Assembly: GCA_031213475.1 (NCBI GenBank)
Contig: JARUPZ010000019.1
Span: 6,411,906-6,475,905, forward strand
Length of the DNA: 64,000 nt
Direction of reading: 5' to 3'
Origin: Nereocystis luetkeana
Taxonomy: Eukaryota; Sar; Phaeophyceae; Laminariales; Laminariaceae
In this document: positions 20,075-31,975 of the stretch, one piece after another
Layout: every line of letters starts with the position of its first letter
How positions within the stretch are numbered: the stretch's first letter is position 1
Notes under the pieces: generated by a model
Seen by the model: the letters and a program-made list of their open reading frames with translations, nothing else
Told to the model about the DNA's origin: nothing
Database searches by the model: none
Made by a program: the position numbers and the translations under genes

Positions 20075-20266
20075 GTAGGCACAATTCGATGCGAGTCGAC
20101 GAGGGAAGAAAAGGCTGAAATCTTCTCGCGATAAAAATGAAGGCACGTACCGTAGCGGGAAGGGGGTAAAAGAGCCTGCTATGTGACCCTGGATCTGAGT
20201 TACGAGTTGGAAGGAAGATGTGCGAAGATTATGAATGGGATGAGCAAAAAAAAAAAAAAAAAAAAG
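20075..20266 (+). mobile_element. tRNA-derived SINE, right part with A tail
   Basis: Continues the SINE body: GTAGGCACAATTCGATGCG, then AAGGCACGTACCGTAGCGGG, CGGATCTGAGTTACGAG-like sequence (here TGGATCTGAG), AAGATGTGCGAAGATTATGA, and a run of about 20 A. It matches 41068-41271 of the uninterrupted copy. Confidence 0.8.
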
Positions 20267-20499
20267 GTACCAGGTATTTGGTTATTTTTATTTTTCCCCG
20301 GGGTATGATTTCGTGTGCCCGAAGACGGGAAATAAATAATTGTCTCTATTTTCAGTACGTTTTTTTTTTTTTTTTTTTTTTTTCAATCCTCCGGCGGATT
20401 GGTAAAAATAAAGCTTAAGCTAACCACACTTCCACGTTCATATTTCGTGTCGTGTGTCAATTTAACCCATGCATAGCTCCCGTGGTATCATTAACTTGA

Positions 20500-20631
20500 A
20501 ATTGGGGTCAATATATTATTCTCCCACTCCAAAGTTGTCGAAGCCTGTCCTGCTGCGCCCACGGACTGCGTTGAATTGTGGCGATGAGTTAATGTGAGAA
20601 CAACAACAACAACAGTAACAACAACAACAGT

Positions 20632-20689
<58 letters not shown>

Positions 20690-20707
20690 GCAACAACAAC
20701 AGCAACG
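20500..20707. repeat. Dispersed repeat ending in a (CAA)n tract, copy 2
   Basis: GCCCACGGACTGCGTTGAAT, then GGCGATGAGTTAATGTGAG, then about 100 bp of CAA/CAG units. Homologous to 10720-10953. Poly-Val and poly-Cys frames are artefacts. Confidence 0.6.
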
Positions 20708-20738
20708 AAGTGGCATGAAGTCCCGCTATAGTGCGGTG

Positions 20739-20935
20739 CCCGCACTTTTGACGGACTGGTCCCCCCTCAACAGCGCGACAGCCGCACTACCCCTGGGACG
20801 ACAAAGGGTTATCACCGCACTAAAACGGGGGGGGGCGCACGAAACCCATGTGCCCCTGGGACGACAAAGAACGGGATATCACCGCACTAAAGCGGGGGGC
20901 CGCACTAATGGGTACCGCACTATTTTGCGGGACCA
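20739..20935. repeat. Two-unit tandem repeat with CCGCACTA blocks
   Basis: CCCCTGGGACGACAAAG and ATCACCGCACTAAA each occur twice about 67 bp apart, with further CCGCACTA copies on either side. No gene. Confidence 0.7.
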
Positions 20936-21337
20936 CGACTCTGTCGGTGCAATCATCAAGTCAAAATGAATCACTCCGAGGACTCCGGCCGGCATGATGG
21001 ATGACCTTGCAGCTTGAGCACGAAGGGCGCAAGGCCAAGCCGATCCGGGTCGTAATAAAGGCGCTGGCATACAGCCAACAGGAAGGGCAATTATTATTGC
21101 TGTTATTGGTGTGTACGGTACTCTGCTGCACGTAAAGTATTTACGTATATGCTCACCGCGGAGCATCCCGAGATGGCCCAGGTTGCCAGTAGTAGCGCTC
21201 CCCACAGGAGGCTTCGCCGCACGAGCGTGCCGACCATTGTCTCTCTCTCGATTATTTCTACAGCACAGCAGCAGTAGCAGCAGCACTACCACCACCACCA
21301 CCACCACCACCAACACCAACACCAACACCACCCACAG

Positions 21338-21814
21338 TTATTTTTCCTTGTTACTTTCTCCTTGGTTCTTTGTCTTACTCTGTTCACAAGCAGTGGTGTC
21401 TTTTGTTATTTCTTCTTTTTTCCAGCTCGTTCTTTTTCAAGTGTAGGCCACCTCGCCTGCGGGGGGGGGGGCACGACAGATTGTTTCTCTTAGATTTTGC
21501 TTTCATTTTTCTTCTTTTTCTTTTTCGACTTGTCTACCTTGTTTTTGTTTTCTCTTTGATTGTTTCTTTTCGTTTCACTATTTCATAGATTGCGTATGTC
21601 GTGCCTGTCGTATCTAGTATGATGACATGGCTTTGCATTGCCCACTGCAGTTCACACTGCACACGTGGCAACGTAGTATCTCTGTGGCGTAGCTTTGTGA
21701 CCACAGAACTTGTATCTCTTCTAGGATGGAAGAATCGGCACGGACACTGGTTGTGCTGGATGTCGACGGGTAGAAAGAACGGTTTAATGTGAAGAACACA
21801 CACACACACACACA
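21338..21814 (+). mobile_element. LINE 3'-end fragment, copy D
   Basis: A 477-bp plus-strand fragment of the same LINE, from TTATTTTTCCTTGTTAC to the (CA)n tail. It is nearly identical to the 3' ends of copies A to C and is inserted beside a CCA/CAA-rich microsatellite (21277-21336). Confidence 0.85.
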
Positions 21815-22721
21815 GGCAGAGGGATGTCGAGCTGGAACTATTCTACACGTACTCTGCGGGGCAAGAAGCGACCAGGGCAACGTACGGGCTATTCCGCCGT
21901 TCCTCCCCTAACCAGGTACCTCGTACTTACTACTAAAAACAAGGCACTGGCTGTACGCGCGATGCACGAGGGAAGTACAGCAGTAGATACCTTATGTACC
22001 AGGTACGAGTTACAAGATTTTCTTGAGCTACGTACTCGTATGAATACCAGCACCAGGTGCTTTTGGTAGAAAAACGGGAAGAACACACACAGGGAATCAG
22101 AATGGTCTGTACCTGCACCTGATGTAACACAATCGTGATGTTTACGGTGTTGATGCGCAGGGACGCATCTACGTATTGGCGTATCGAAGACTCAAATGCT
22201 CCGTCAACCCATCAAATGTGCATGTTGTTTCGTCTGCGGGCAGGTAACTGAACTGGGTACTGGGTACTGCTGTGTAGGCCCATGGCAGCGCAGCCAGGTA
22301 CCTGTCAGCACAGCACAACAGCAGTACCAGTATCGATACATAGTACGCAAGCAAGGGTACACTTTTTTATTTCTGTGCTGACCTTTCGCCACCCGCGTTT
22401 GTTCCCGTCAGCATGTATCCAGTGCTCAAGGTAAGAAAGAAAGAGGGCTGACTAGACGTACGTGTAGGCGCGACGATACCCTGCTACACACCCTACCAGC
22501 ACAGCGTATGGCGGCGTATCATCCATTGATCATCTCCGAACTTTTTGGTTTTTGATTTTTGATTTTGGGTTTGCTTGGGTTTCACGAGATGTTGCTTGGG
22601 GTTAATTTATCGGGGCTTATATATAATGCCCCCTGCAACATATACGCTGAATGCATCACTGGAACTCCCTGCCTTGCATGCCCGCAGCACGGAGGGAGAT
22701 CTCGAAACTACCTCAAGAGTT

Positions 22722-24218
22722 ATGGATCTCGTGGCTGGGTACGGAAGTAGCGACGGTAACTCGACTGACGGGGGAGATGGAGACTCGGCGTCGGCTGCAG
22801 GCCCGTCGTCGCGACCAAGGGCCGCGTTCGTAGCTCCGCGAGTAAACGCAGCGCCGAACGTGCTGGTCTCTGGGGCCATGGCACAGGCGTCGGACTCTTT
22901 GATGTCCTCCTCGATCGGAATGCTGGGCCTCAAGACGAATTCTTCGAAGACTGGAGGGCAGATAATGATCCACAACCCGAAGGCAGAGCACTTCCTCGCC
23001 CCGGTTCAGGGCCCCGCGCACCCCCATCGGAGAGACCTCCCCGTGCCGGCGGGAGGGCGCGCCACGGGCACCGGCGGCGTGATCGAGCAGGCCTCCTTGG
23101 AGGAGTGGTCCTTCCACGAGCAATACCACACCTTCCACCAGTTCGGCTACGCGGTCGACTCCCGGGGCGACACCGTCGGAGACCTCTCCGAGCACTCCAA
23201 GCGCCAGGGAGACACTGTCCTCTCCGCCGAGGCGGGCAACCTGCGACGCCCTAAGCGGAAGAAGCCCGCAGCCGGTGCATCAACAGCAGGAGCAGGCGCA
23301 GCAGGAGCAGCAGGAGCAGGAGCAGGAGCAGGAGCAGCAGGAGCAGGAGCAGCAGGAGCAGGAGGGGGCATCGACGAGGACCTCGGCGACTCCGATACGG
23401 ACGGGGTGTGGGCCCCCGAGACGCCGAGGGAGAAGACAGACTTCGAGGCGGGGACGATGACCGCGGAGCAGTCCAAGTTCCGCGAGGCGTGGGAGGTGGA
23501 GCAGGCGAAGAAGCACCGCGAGTACAACATGGAGGAGGACCACGACAGGCGGGACGAGCGCAAGATCTCCCACCTGCTTCCTCCGCGACACAACCGCGAC
23601 ACGGAGTCGAAGTCGGCGCGGTCCACCTTCCACGGAAAGGCCCAGAGCGACTACCAGGGGAGGTCCTGGATGGCACCCCCCGCGGGCGCGAGGGTCGAGG
23701 AGGAAGGCGAGGACCACAAGTGCTTCACGCCGAAGAAGTGCATCCACCGGTACACTGGTCACACGAAGGGCGTGCAGGCCATCGCTTTCTTCCCGGGGTA
23801 CGGGCACCTCCTAATCTCGGCGAGCATGGACGGGTCGGTGAAGATCTGGGACGTGAACGGTGGCAGGGGGCAGCGGAGGACGTATCAGGGGCACACGGCG
23901 GCGGTCCGAGACGTGCAGTTCAGCAACGACGGGAAGCAGTTCCTGAGCGCGGGTTACGACCGGTTCATTCGGCAGTGGGACACGGAGACGGGGCAGTGCG
24001 TGGCCACCTTCACGAACCGCAAGATGCCGTACTGCGCCAAGTACTACCCCTTGGACAACAACATGTTCCTGTGCGGGTGCTCGGACAACCGGGTGGTGCA
24101 GTACGACGCTCGGTCAGGGGAGGTCGTGCAGGAGTACAATCACCACCTCGGCCCGGTGAACACGGTGCTGTTTGTGGACGACAACCAGCGATTCGTCAGC
24201 ACGTCGGACGACAAGAAG
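22722..24218 (+). CDS. CDC40: PRP17 exon 1
   Basis: Covers the N-terminal half and the first four WD repeats, the fourth being split at STSDDKK. The donor is AAG|GTGTGTG; after it the frame loses similarity. GC-rich relative to its introns. Confidence 0.9.
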
Positions 24219-27200
24219 GTGTGTGTGCGCTCGCTCGTGATACCCACCGTGTGCGCGGCGCGCGCGTTGTTGCGTTGTTGTGCTATTGCGTGCTTGCGTG
24301 GAGTGTACTGCATGTTTGCCTGGGGTGTGCTGCGTGCTCTGCCCGTGGCGTGCGGCGCGCTTGCGTGCATTCGGCATGCAGGCAGCCAAAGGACAAACCA
24401 AAATAACCAGGATTTGTTGTTTGCTCGATTGACGAGAGCTGATCGTGATAGCATGCTGACTTCAATTCCCGTCGAAGCCGTGCAGCTTAAAGGGGGAATC
24501 CGACGTCGCGAAGGCTATGACACCTGGTACCGGCATAGATTTTAGCAATGCAAATCGTTGGTTCAATAGCAGCACGAGCTGGTGTGGGGTTGAAGTTCCG
24601 AACACAGCAGCTATTGATGGGAGGGCTGTATCTGGTAAATCCACCGTGGTACGTACCGTAGGAGATAACACGATAGAACACCAGTCACGATACTTGGGAT
24701 GATGACCACACGGCGACGGCTTTCCTGGCAAATACGAACCATCTCATCACTGCGGTGATATCGCTGGGCTTTCCACACCTTGCAGCGCCTCATTTTTGTC
24801 GTGTTCCGCCTCTCTTTTTGAGCCGCTCCCGCACTTCTTGTTGTGTACGTGTACGTACGTAGCTCGGGCAGCTGCCTCTGTGGTATGATAATACATGTTG
24901 AGCTACTCCAGTGCAGACAGTGGTGTGATAACACATGAGTGATTAATAGTTGCTGCGTTGACCAAGTTCCCTTCTCCCTCACCCCCCCTCGCCCCCTGCC
25001 TCCCGCCCGCCCGCCCGCCGTCCTCCCCCTCCCCGCCCCTCTACCCCGCGCACGTTACGCCTCCTCCATTTAATTCGTTGCGGCGCACCGCCGCCCCCCG
25101 ACACTTCACCTCGAACAACAGGTTTTGATTTGGGAGTACAACATCCCCGTGCCAATCAAGTACATCGCGGAGCCGGAGATGCACTCCATGCCGGCGACAA
25201 CGCTCCACCCTACCGGAGGCTTTTTCGTGGGGCAGTCGCTGGACAACAAGATCGTCACCTGGACGGCCCGCGACAAGTTCCGGCAGATGAAGAAAAAGGA
25301 GTTCAAGGGGCACGTCAACGCGGGGTACGCCTGCCGCATGGCGTTCAGCCCGAACGGGAAGTTCTTGGCGTCCGGGGACGGGCAGGGGAAGATGTATATT
25401 TGGGACTGGGGGAGCACGAAGGTCTATCGGAAATTGCAGGTGAAAGATGGGATGGGATGGGATGGAGGTTGCACATGCATGCGGCTGGTGTTGCGTGGGA
25501 CATAGCAGCAGCTTGGTGTTTTTTGGGGGGGGATTGAAACGACGGGTTAAAACGTGTTTTATTTATTATTTTTTACAGGTGGAAGTGTGATTGGCGTTTG
25601 GCGTTAGATTTATTTTGAGCATCCCACCGGGGGATTTTCTTCAAATATTTTCGGGAGAAAAATGCATTTCGCGACTTTTGATTTATTCGTTTCGTGTTCG
25701 GTTTTTGTAGTGTGGAGGATGCTTCGGGCTGGTTTGGTTGTGTTAGGTGCGCTTGCTCCGTGGTGTTCAGCCCGAACGAGAAGTTTTTTTGGCGTCCGGG
25801 GATGGGCAGGGGGAGATGTATACGTCGGACTGGGGGAGCCCCGAGGTTGTGCATCGGACGCTGCTGATGGATACGGCGCCTTTAGTTTGGTTTTGGTCGA
25901 TGTTGGTTGGGTTGAGTGGGCTTTTCGTTCGTTTTGGTCCGGCTTTTTGTTCGTTTTTGTTTGTTTTATTTGCTTTGGTGCCAAATGCACGGCGAGCAGT
26001 CTTAGTCTACCGGGTATGGCATCAGGGGGTGGAACAAGCCTCTGCCCGTTTCCTCATCGAATGTTTTCGCCAGGAGCATGCGACGTGTTCCCTGTTCCAC
26101 GGCATATGCGTGACCATGCATGACAAGTGTCGTTCTACGATACCGGTAGCAATGTTTGGCCGAAATATTAAGACTGATCTGCCTCCTCTACCCAGCAATT
26201 GTGAAAAAATATATCTATGGGGGGATAATTACTTATTTTCCGAATTTGGGGAGCGAGAATGATTTATTTTCCGAGTACGAGGAGACAAAACCGTCGGAAA
26301 AGAAAACTAATAATTTTTCGATATTTGTTCGTGATACACCCACAGTAGGCTGTTTTGGAATGGTTGTCCATCTGCTTGCCTTTTTAGTTTTTCTCAAAAT
26401 CGTTTTTGTTGTTGTTGACTTGCTAATGACTTAAAAACAGTGTAAAACTCCTCAGTTGAAGAGAACAGAGCCTAAAGAAACTTTTTGGTACACCCCTATT
26501 TACGGGGGACCATAGTAAGTAGGACCTACGGTTTACACAAAAACCTGTATATTTTCTATTTATACTAATAATACTTGGTCCTGTTTACTATCGTCCCCCG
26601 TTACAGCGTGGCTTGCGTCTCGCGTCGTTGCAACTGCTGTCCGGTCACACTTGTATGTACTACCACCCGAATATGGGTGACGGATTTGCACCTAGAAGTT
26701 TTCCGAAAATGGCAAGTATTGTAGCGCTCGAATCTTCCCCGATGTAGAGGGTTCTGTCCGGAAATTCAGAACCGTTTGTTTGCAAATATCAAATATTGCA
26801 CACCTCGGATAGACAGATCATCCACAGATCATGATCTAGATATTTCAAGGCAGATGGATAATATTTTCCCGGTCTCGCAGGATCTAGCTCACGTTGCCGG
26901 ATGGGTCCCGCAGAATCTACACGGTCTAGCACATGTTCCCCGGGTTGGATATGTACTCATGCAGATCCCGCACAGCCTCTCACAACGGTAGGTGATGAAC
27001 TATTAATAGATGATCTATCTGCAGACATATCAGATAGATCATGTTATGTAGTGAAATATTTAATACAACCGGTCCTTTGTTTGTGTTTCGGTACAGAGTG
27101 GTATTATAGTGTTTACGACTTGCCTGAGCTTCGACGAAATGGTCGACAGACAACCCACACTATCAGTAGTACTGCCTACGGTATATAAAACCTCCTCCGT

Positions 27201-28662
27201 ACACCTTGTTTCCGAGAAAATTCCCGGGGCGGTCGGGGTGAAAAGGTTATGGCTCAGGAGTAAAAACTGCAACTCAACCATTTTGTTGGTCCTCGGCAAG
27301 GTCTATCCATATTTATAGTACACAGTCCTTGAAAAAACGAAGCGGGAATGTGCGGATGAACGCCCGTAGATGCATGCTTGCCTCGTATTACGGGGGACCA
27401 TAGTAAACAGGACCTACGGTAGACTCAAAAACCTATATATTTCCCTATTTTTTATAACAATATTTGGTCCTATTAACTATAGTCCCCCGTAATAGGAGTA
27501 ACACCTTGAGTTTATGAGGCTCGTCGCTTGACCTCAAGGGGCTCTACTGGGTACGTATACCTCACCGAAACCCCCAAATTTGAGAGAATAGGTACGCTCA
27601 AACCGAACAACAACCGCATGGCCAAGGTGTATGACTGACTAATTTTGTAAAGCACGGTTCAGGTTCGGTAGGTCCCACAGTTCAGGATGTCCGCCAGTCC
27701 GTTTTTTTTTTATTTGCGGGAGAGTTCTACCTCTGTTGCAGTACGCGTCCGTATTGCCAGCCCACTCACTCCCGCGCCTCAGCGCTTCGGGGTTCGAAAT
27801 AAGCTCCTATTACGGGGGACCATAGTTAATAGGACCTGTCGTATACATAAAAAGCTATATACTTGACCTTTTCTACTAACAATATTTGGTCCTATTAACT
27901 ATGGCCCCCCGTAATAGTTTTACGGTAAAAACAACGCTGTGATGGGAGTACACTACACGAGGGTGGAAAGACGTGCCAAACGAGGAAGCAAAACCCCACT
28001 CGTGATGTCGTGCAATCTCACCACACGGCTCAATGATGGTTCTGGTTTCTGGCGGTTTCGCATCAAGTATCAGGTATCATACAGCACTATTAATAGCTAC
28101 TGTATATACTGTTAATAGTGCCGCTGTCAGCCCCCAGTGCGTGATTGTGATTGGGTACACGCCTGCCTGCTTTCAAGTACGTGGTTGCGATTGGATAGCC
28201 GGCCTCCCAGCGCGTGATTGTAATTGGATAGCCTGCCTCCCACTACACGGCCGTGGTTGGGTAGCCTGCCTCCCTGCGCGACATTGTGATCGGATAAAAC
28301 TGAACGTTTTTTTGTATCCATCCATGATTATTGATTGGGCAGCCTGCCTCCCAGTGCGTGGTCGTGATTGGATAGCTTGCCACAGGGTGCGTGGTTGTGA
28401 TCACGGTAGGTAAAAGTGCTCGTTTCAATCCATACACCCAGCCTTACACACCGACCGGCGCTCCTCCCTCCTCCCTCCTCCCTCCTCCCTCCTCCCTCCT
28501 CCCTCCTCCCTCCCTCCCTCCCTTGTGGTTCCGTACGCCCGTTTTTTTTTTTGTTTCCAGTGCCACGACGATGGCCCCTGCATCGATGTCGCATGGCATC
28601 CGTTGGAGCCGAGCTGGGTGGCAACAGCGGGGTGGGATGGGGTTATCAAGCTTTGGGACTGA
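22722..28662 (+). CDS. CDC40: Pre-mRNA splicing factor PRP17/CDC40, WD-repeat protein
   Basis: Join 22722-24218, 25122-25439, 28561-28662, all introns phase 0, giving 638 residues (human about 579). PRP17 is a spliceosome protein needed for the second splicing step in the nucleus. The start is the ATG of [17 protein letters not shown], which resembles the family N-terminus (short hydrophobic stretch, SYGS-like, acidic/Ser-rich). In-frame sequence continues upstream without a stop, so an earlier ATG is possible. The N-terminal half has a conserved [17 protein letters not shown] region and, at about 184-215, an Ala/Gly tract from a GCAGGA repeat. Seven WD repeats follow from about residue 340 ([19 protein letters not shown] to [11 protein letters not shown]). 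The protein ends at the WD dipeptide, as in homologues. Introns are 903 and 3121 bp; the second holds three MITEs and a decayed copy of part of exon 2. The frame is intact and the gene is probably functional. Confidence 0.93.
25122..25439 (+). CDS. CDC40: PRP17 exon 2
   Basis: Starts [18 protein letters not shown] after AACAACAG and ends [18 protein letters not shown] at TTGCAG|GTGAAA. It contains the MHSMP and [15 protein letters not shown] segments conserved in PRP17. Confidence 0.92.
25745..25866 (+). pseudogene. Decayed partial copy of PRP17 exon 2 inside intron 2
   Basis: GTGTTCAGCCCGAACGAGAA, GGCGTCCGGGGATGGGCAGG, GAGATGTATA and GACTGGGGGAGC match the last 115 bp of exon 2 (25325-25439) in order. 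Extra T residues (GAAGTTTTTTTGG against GAAGTTCTTGG) shift the frame, and no usable donor follows the match. It is a local duplication in the same orientation about 420 bp downstream, apparently not used as an exon. Confidence 0.8.
26497..26603. mobile_element. MITE-like element, TATTACGGGGG family, short form
   Basis: TTACGGGGGACCATAGTAAG and its near complement CTATCGTCCCCCGTTA surround an AT-rich core with AACAATATT-like sequence. It is the most diverged short copy. In PRP17 intron 2. Confidence 0.75.
26805..27050 (+). repeat. Dispersed TGATCTA-rich repeat, copy 2
   Basis: Contains CAGATCATGATCTAGATATT, GCACATGTTCCCCGGGTTGG, CTCTCACAACGGTAGGTGA and AGATGATCTATCTGCAGA. Same order as the copies near 800 and 31795. 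Confidence 0.6.
27386..27494. mobile_element. MITE-like element, TATTACGGGGG family, short form
   Basis: 109 bp with inverted repeats of about 29 bp; inner sequence CCTATATATTTCCC. TA may be the target duplication. In PRP17 intron 2. Confidence 0.85.
27808..27916. mobile_element. MITE-like element, TATTACGGGGG family, short form
   Basis: 109 bp with near-perfect inverted ends (TATTACGGGGGACCATAGTT and complement). It closely matches 46554 and 49446. In PRP17 intron 2. Confidence 0.88.
28127..28400. repeat. Tandem array of GCGTGATTGTGATTGGATAGCC units
   Basis: About six degenerate units of roughly 45 bp built from CGTGATTGTGATTGGATAG and CCTGCCTCCCA. It lies in PRP17 intron 2, shortly before the last exon. 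Confidence 0.85.
28561..28662 (+). CDS. CDC40: PRP17 exon 3, terminal
   Basis: Encodes 33 residues, [19 protein letters not shown] to GVIKLWD, then TGA. This is the seventh WD repeat. A strong polypyrimidine tract (CTCCCTCC units, then TTTTTTTTTTTGTTTCCAG) precedes it. Confidence 0.92.
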   Translation, partial: CHDDGPCIDVAWHPLEPSWVATAGWDGVIKLWD

Positions 28663-28769
28663 TGGTCTGGGTCTATACCGAGATCTGGATCTGGGGTGTG
28701 GTGCTGCTGCTACGGTTGTGTGACCGCCGTGCAGAAAGCGAGGCGGGGGAGAGGGCCGGGTTGCCGAAT

Positions 28770-28972
28770 CTGGATCTAGATCTCAAACTAGATTTACATC
28801 CGGATTTGAATCAAGATCTGGTATAGATCTAGATCCGGAATTGGAGCTAGGTCTGGATCTGAGCTAGATCTGCATCTGGATGTAGATCCGTATCTGGATC
28901 TCAATCTGGATGTAGATCCGTATCTGGATCTGGATCTGGATTCAGATCCGGATCTAGATCTACAGTAGATGC
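28770..28972. repeat. GGATCT/TAGATC hexamer repeat
   Basis: About 200 bp of degenerate CTGGATCTGGATCTAGATC units directly downstream of PRP17. Asp/Leu/Pro-rich frames on both strands are artefacts. It could lie in the 3' untranslated region. Confidence 0.85.
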
Positions 28973-30649
28973 GGCGGGTAATCCTGCTGCCACCGTTTCG
29001 GACCGTCGTGATTTTTTCGGCCAGGAACGTAACGAGGCAGGGAAGGGGGCGGTCTTTTTGCCGCCGGCGACAGCGCGACTAGCGTTCAAGTGTTGTTTGT
29101 TCGTTCTTCCTTGTTTCGTTCACTTCTTTCTCTGTAGTGTTTTCTGCGTCACGAACGCTTCGGTGACGACATGTAACGATCGCCGGCGGCGTGTTGCGGA
29201 AAAGGGTTATCTGAATAAGTACCCTGTGGTACCCGATAAATATGACAGACGACACGAAGGACGAAAGAGAGGGATGCAGCAGCAGGGTCTCCGGGGGAGG
29301 GGGAAGGAGATGGGCGGGGGGGGGGGGGGGGGTCACTGAAGGGGCAGTGGGCGACCTTTCGCATTTTCCCCTCTAGCCCACGTCGCCAACGCGTCCGTAC
29401 TCGTAGTATCTTGGTCGGAACTAATCAGCCCTATGCTACGGTACCATAAGCACTTGGGTCCCTCGTTTCGATAGATGGCTCGGTCGCTGGGGCTGGCGTC
29501 AGGTCCTCTCACGGCCAAAAGCAGGTATCGCGTCTCTTTTGTGGCTTGGGCGGTGTCGATTATCTCACGGCAGCAAAAGCAGGCACAGGCAGTCCTCTCG
29601 CGTCTCTCTGTGTCTGCCGGGGGTCGATGCATTCTCGGACAAGCACCACAAGAAGCCACGCGTCTCGTGATGTTTTATGGCTGGCGTCAGTTTCGTGCGA
29701 CCAAGCAGGCACTGCGTCTCTTTCTACGTACACTTACATATTTTGAATATTATATTATTGGTTGGGTGGTGTCAATTTCGCTCTCACGGCAGCCACGGCA
29801 CCGCCGTGTCTTCTCTTGTAGCCGTCGGGAGTGCACACCGCCATTTGCCCCCCTTTACAGGGTTGTATGATAACATGATAACACAGGGTTTTTTTTTAAC
29901 CAAAAATGGGAAATGGCTCGGTCGGTTATTCGTTTTTTTTTTTCTTGTCGAAAAGTCAGTCGGTTTTATTCGTTTTTTTTACAAAAATCGAATACCGAAC
30001 CGACCACTTCTCGGTCGGTTTCTTTGGCGAAGTCAGCCGAACGGTCAACACTTCCAAGGATTCGGTGTGAATAGGTTGGTGTCTGTAACTACATGATCGA
30101 ATGGTGTCATGGTGGCACGTGGCGAGGGTTGTGAACCGACTCGGAAAGTGGCTCGATCGGTGTTTCGGTTCATTTTCCGCAGGTGTCGGTCGGTTTCGAT
30201 CGATTTTTCGGGATTTCCATGCAGTTATATCCCAGTTATGTAGGCGTTATAGGTGTAGGGGACAGGAGAAGAATAAACCGACAGAAAAAAACGAGGCGGT
30301 TTTTCGGTTTCGTTTTTTTGTTTGTTTGCAACGGAAAAATCGACTTCCAAAAAACGTTGTTTTCGGTCCGAAATTTAACACGACTTTCGGTTTTCGTTTT
30401 ACAATCATCCTGATGATGAAACCACCACCGTAACGTAAGGACGGCGAGTCGAAGAATAGCAAAATTGTGCTGATGCTACGGTGCCGTGAGAGACCGCGTT
30501 TTGTTTACCCGCTTGACTGACCGCCATGTGCAACCGTTGTGGGGGCTCCATTGTTTTGCTTTTCTGAGGCTCCTGTTATATGTACCTGTACGTATATCTT
30601 AAGGAACTCTTTTATCTCTCTCAACGACAAAAATCGATTTTTGATTACA

Positions 30650-30900
30650 AAACGGGCGCTTTTTAACCTCTCGAAGAAAAAGTAGTTCCTCGGCAGAGGA
30701 ACCCTGCCCGTGCACTAAACTGCACTAAACTATACCAGGTATATAGTATGCCTATCAAGCTTGCTCTTTTGTCTCTTAAAAACGGATGTTTGAGAATAGA
30801 AACGGACGCTTCTTAACCTCTCGAAAAAAAAAAGTAGTTCCTCGGTTGAGAGTAGTTCTTCGGTCGAGGAACCCTGCCCTTGCACTAAACTGCACTATGA
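30650..30900. repeat. Direct duplication with AAAGTAGTTCCTCGG blocks
   Basis: TTAACCTCTCGAAGAAAAAG, GAGGAACCCTGCCCGTGCAC and TAAACTGCACTAAAC at 30650-30735 recur at 30810-30895 with small changes, including an internal duplication of AGTAGTTCCTCGG. Confidence 0.75.
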
Positions 30901-31794
30901 ACAAAACTGATACTGGTAGTCGTAGTTCTACCGTCAGCAGTGAGGCAAAAAAACGGCTCGCTGACGCACCCATAGTGGCCGTTCTTTCTTCTTGTAGGAT
31001 CTTTGAAGAACTGGCGGCGGTGCAAAAAGGGTTTCGCAGCTCGGACAGATCGTCGATTCCCACTTTTGATGGGCCTAGGTCTTAAAGCAGGGCAGATATG
31101 TTTATGTTCTGAGGCAATAGATTGGGGCAGGCGATTGGTTAACCTTTTACCTTTAGCCCAACGGACTACGACTTCACATTTATGCTCCGTATTTCGACTA
31201 CCTGGTACACAGCAGTTAGTTGCAATATTAGGTTTTGGTTTGATTATTTCGAATCTAAAAGTACCCGCGAGACTCGCGAGGACTCAGCCAGTTCAGCCCC
31301 TCGTGCCCTTGGAGACTCACTCACGAGGACTCTGTCGTTCGTTTCAGTTTTTTCACCGTACTCTTGGACTCGGTACTTCCAAATGTCTGGTATTCGCGCG
31401 TCAACGGCTGAGCCCCGATGACTGGGAAATGGTACTCTGTCGACCTTTCTGTTTGCAGTATGTATGTAGTTCTCGTGTCGCGGCTGCAATTTTTTACGCC
31501 TACCCAAGATGCACCTGACCTCTGCAGCATAGCGTTATTGTGTCGCTGCTGGGTTTTTTCGCTCCTGTCGCTGCTGCTTTTTTTCGCTCCTGCCCCAAAC
31601 GCACATGCTGGTTTTGTTTCTGGCCGGCGTCTTTTGCGAACGTATCGTTCCTGCTTTTCGGCCGATTTTCTAAGCCCGACCAATCCCTGATATTTCCATA
31701 CCTCTGTCCAACCTTGTATCAAATGGTAACACCTAGGGAAGCCCTGGCTACACTATTTATGATCTGTATTATTTACTTGTAGTACGTCTAATGG

Positions 31795-31975
31795 CTCGTG
31801 TTGCCGGGTGGGAGCCGTGTGGTGTCTGCATGTATATACATGGCACATGTTTCTAGGGCAGGATCTGTACCACTGTAGATACATGCAGATCCTGCACAAC
31901 AACCTCTCACAACGGCAGGTGAGGAACTGTAGATAGATAGATAGATATATCATGATCTGTCCGAGTTGTGATTAT
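31795..31975 (+). repeat. Dispersed TGATCTA-rich repeat, copy 3
   Basis: GTGTTGCCGGGTGGGAGCCG, GGCACATGTTTC, ACCTCTCACAACGGCAGGTG and AGATATATCATGATCTGTCC match copy 2 block by block. Confidence 0.6.

Noticed and set aside
30101..31722. Several frames of 80 to 170 codons
   Set aside because: AT-rich sequence with homopolymers and a local duplication; none shows a domain or a conserved motif, and no splice pattern joins them.
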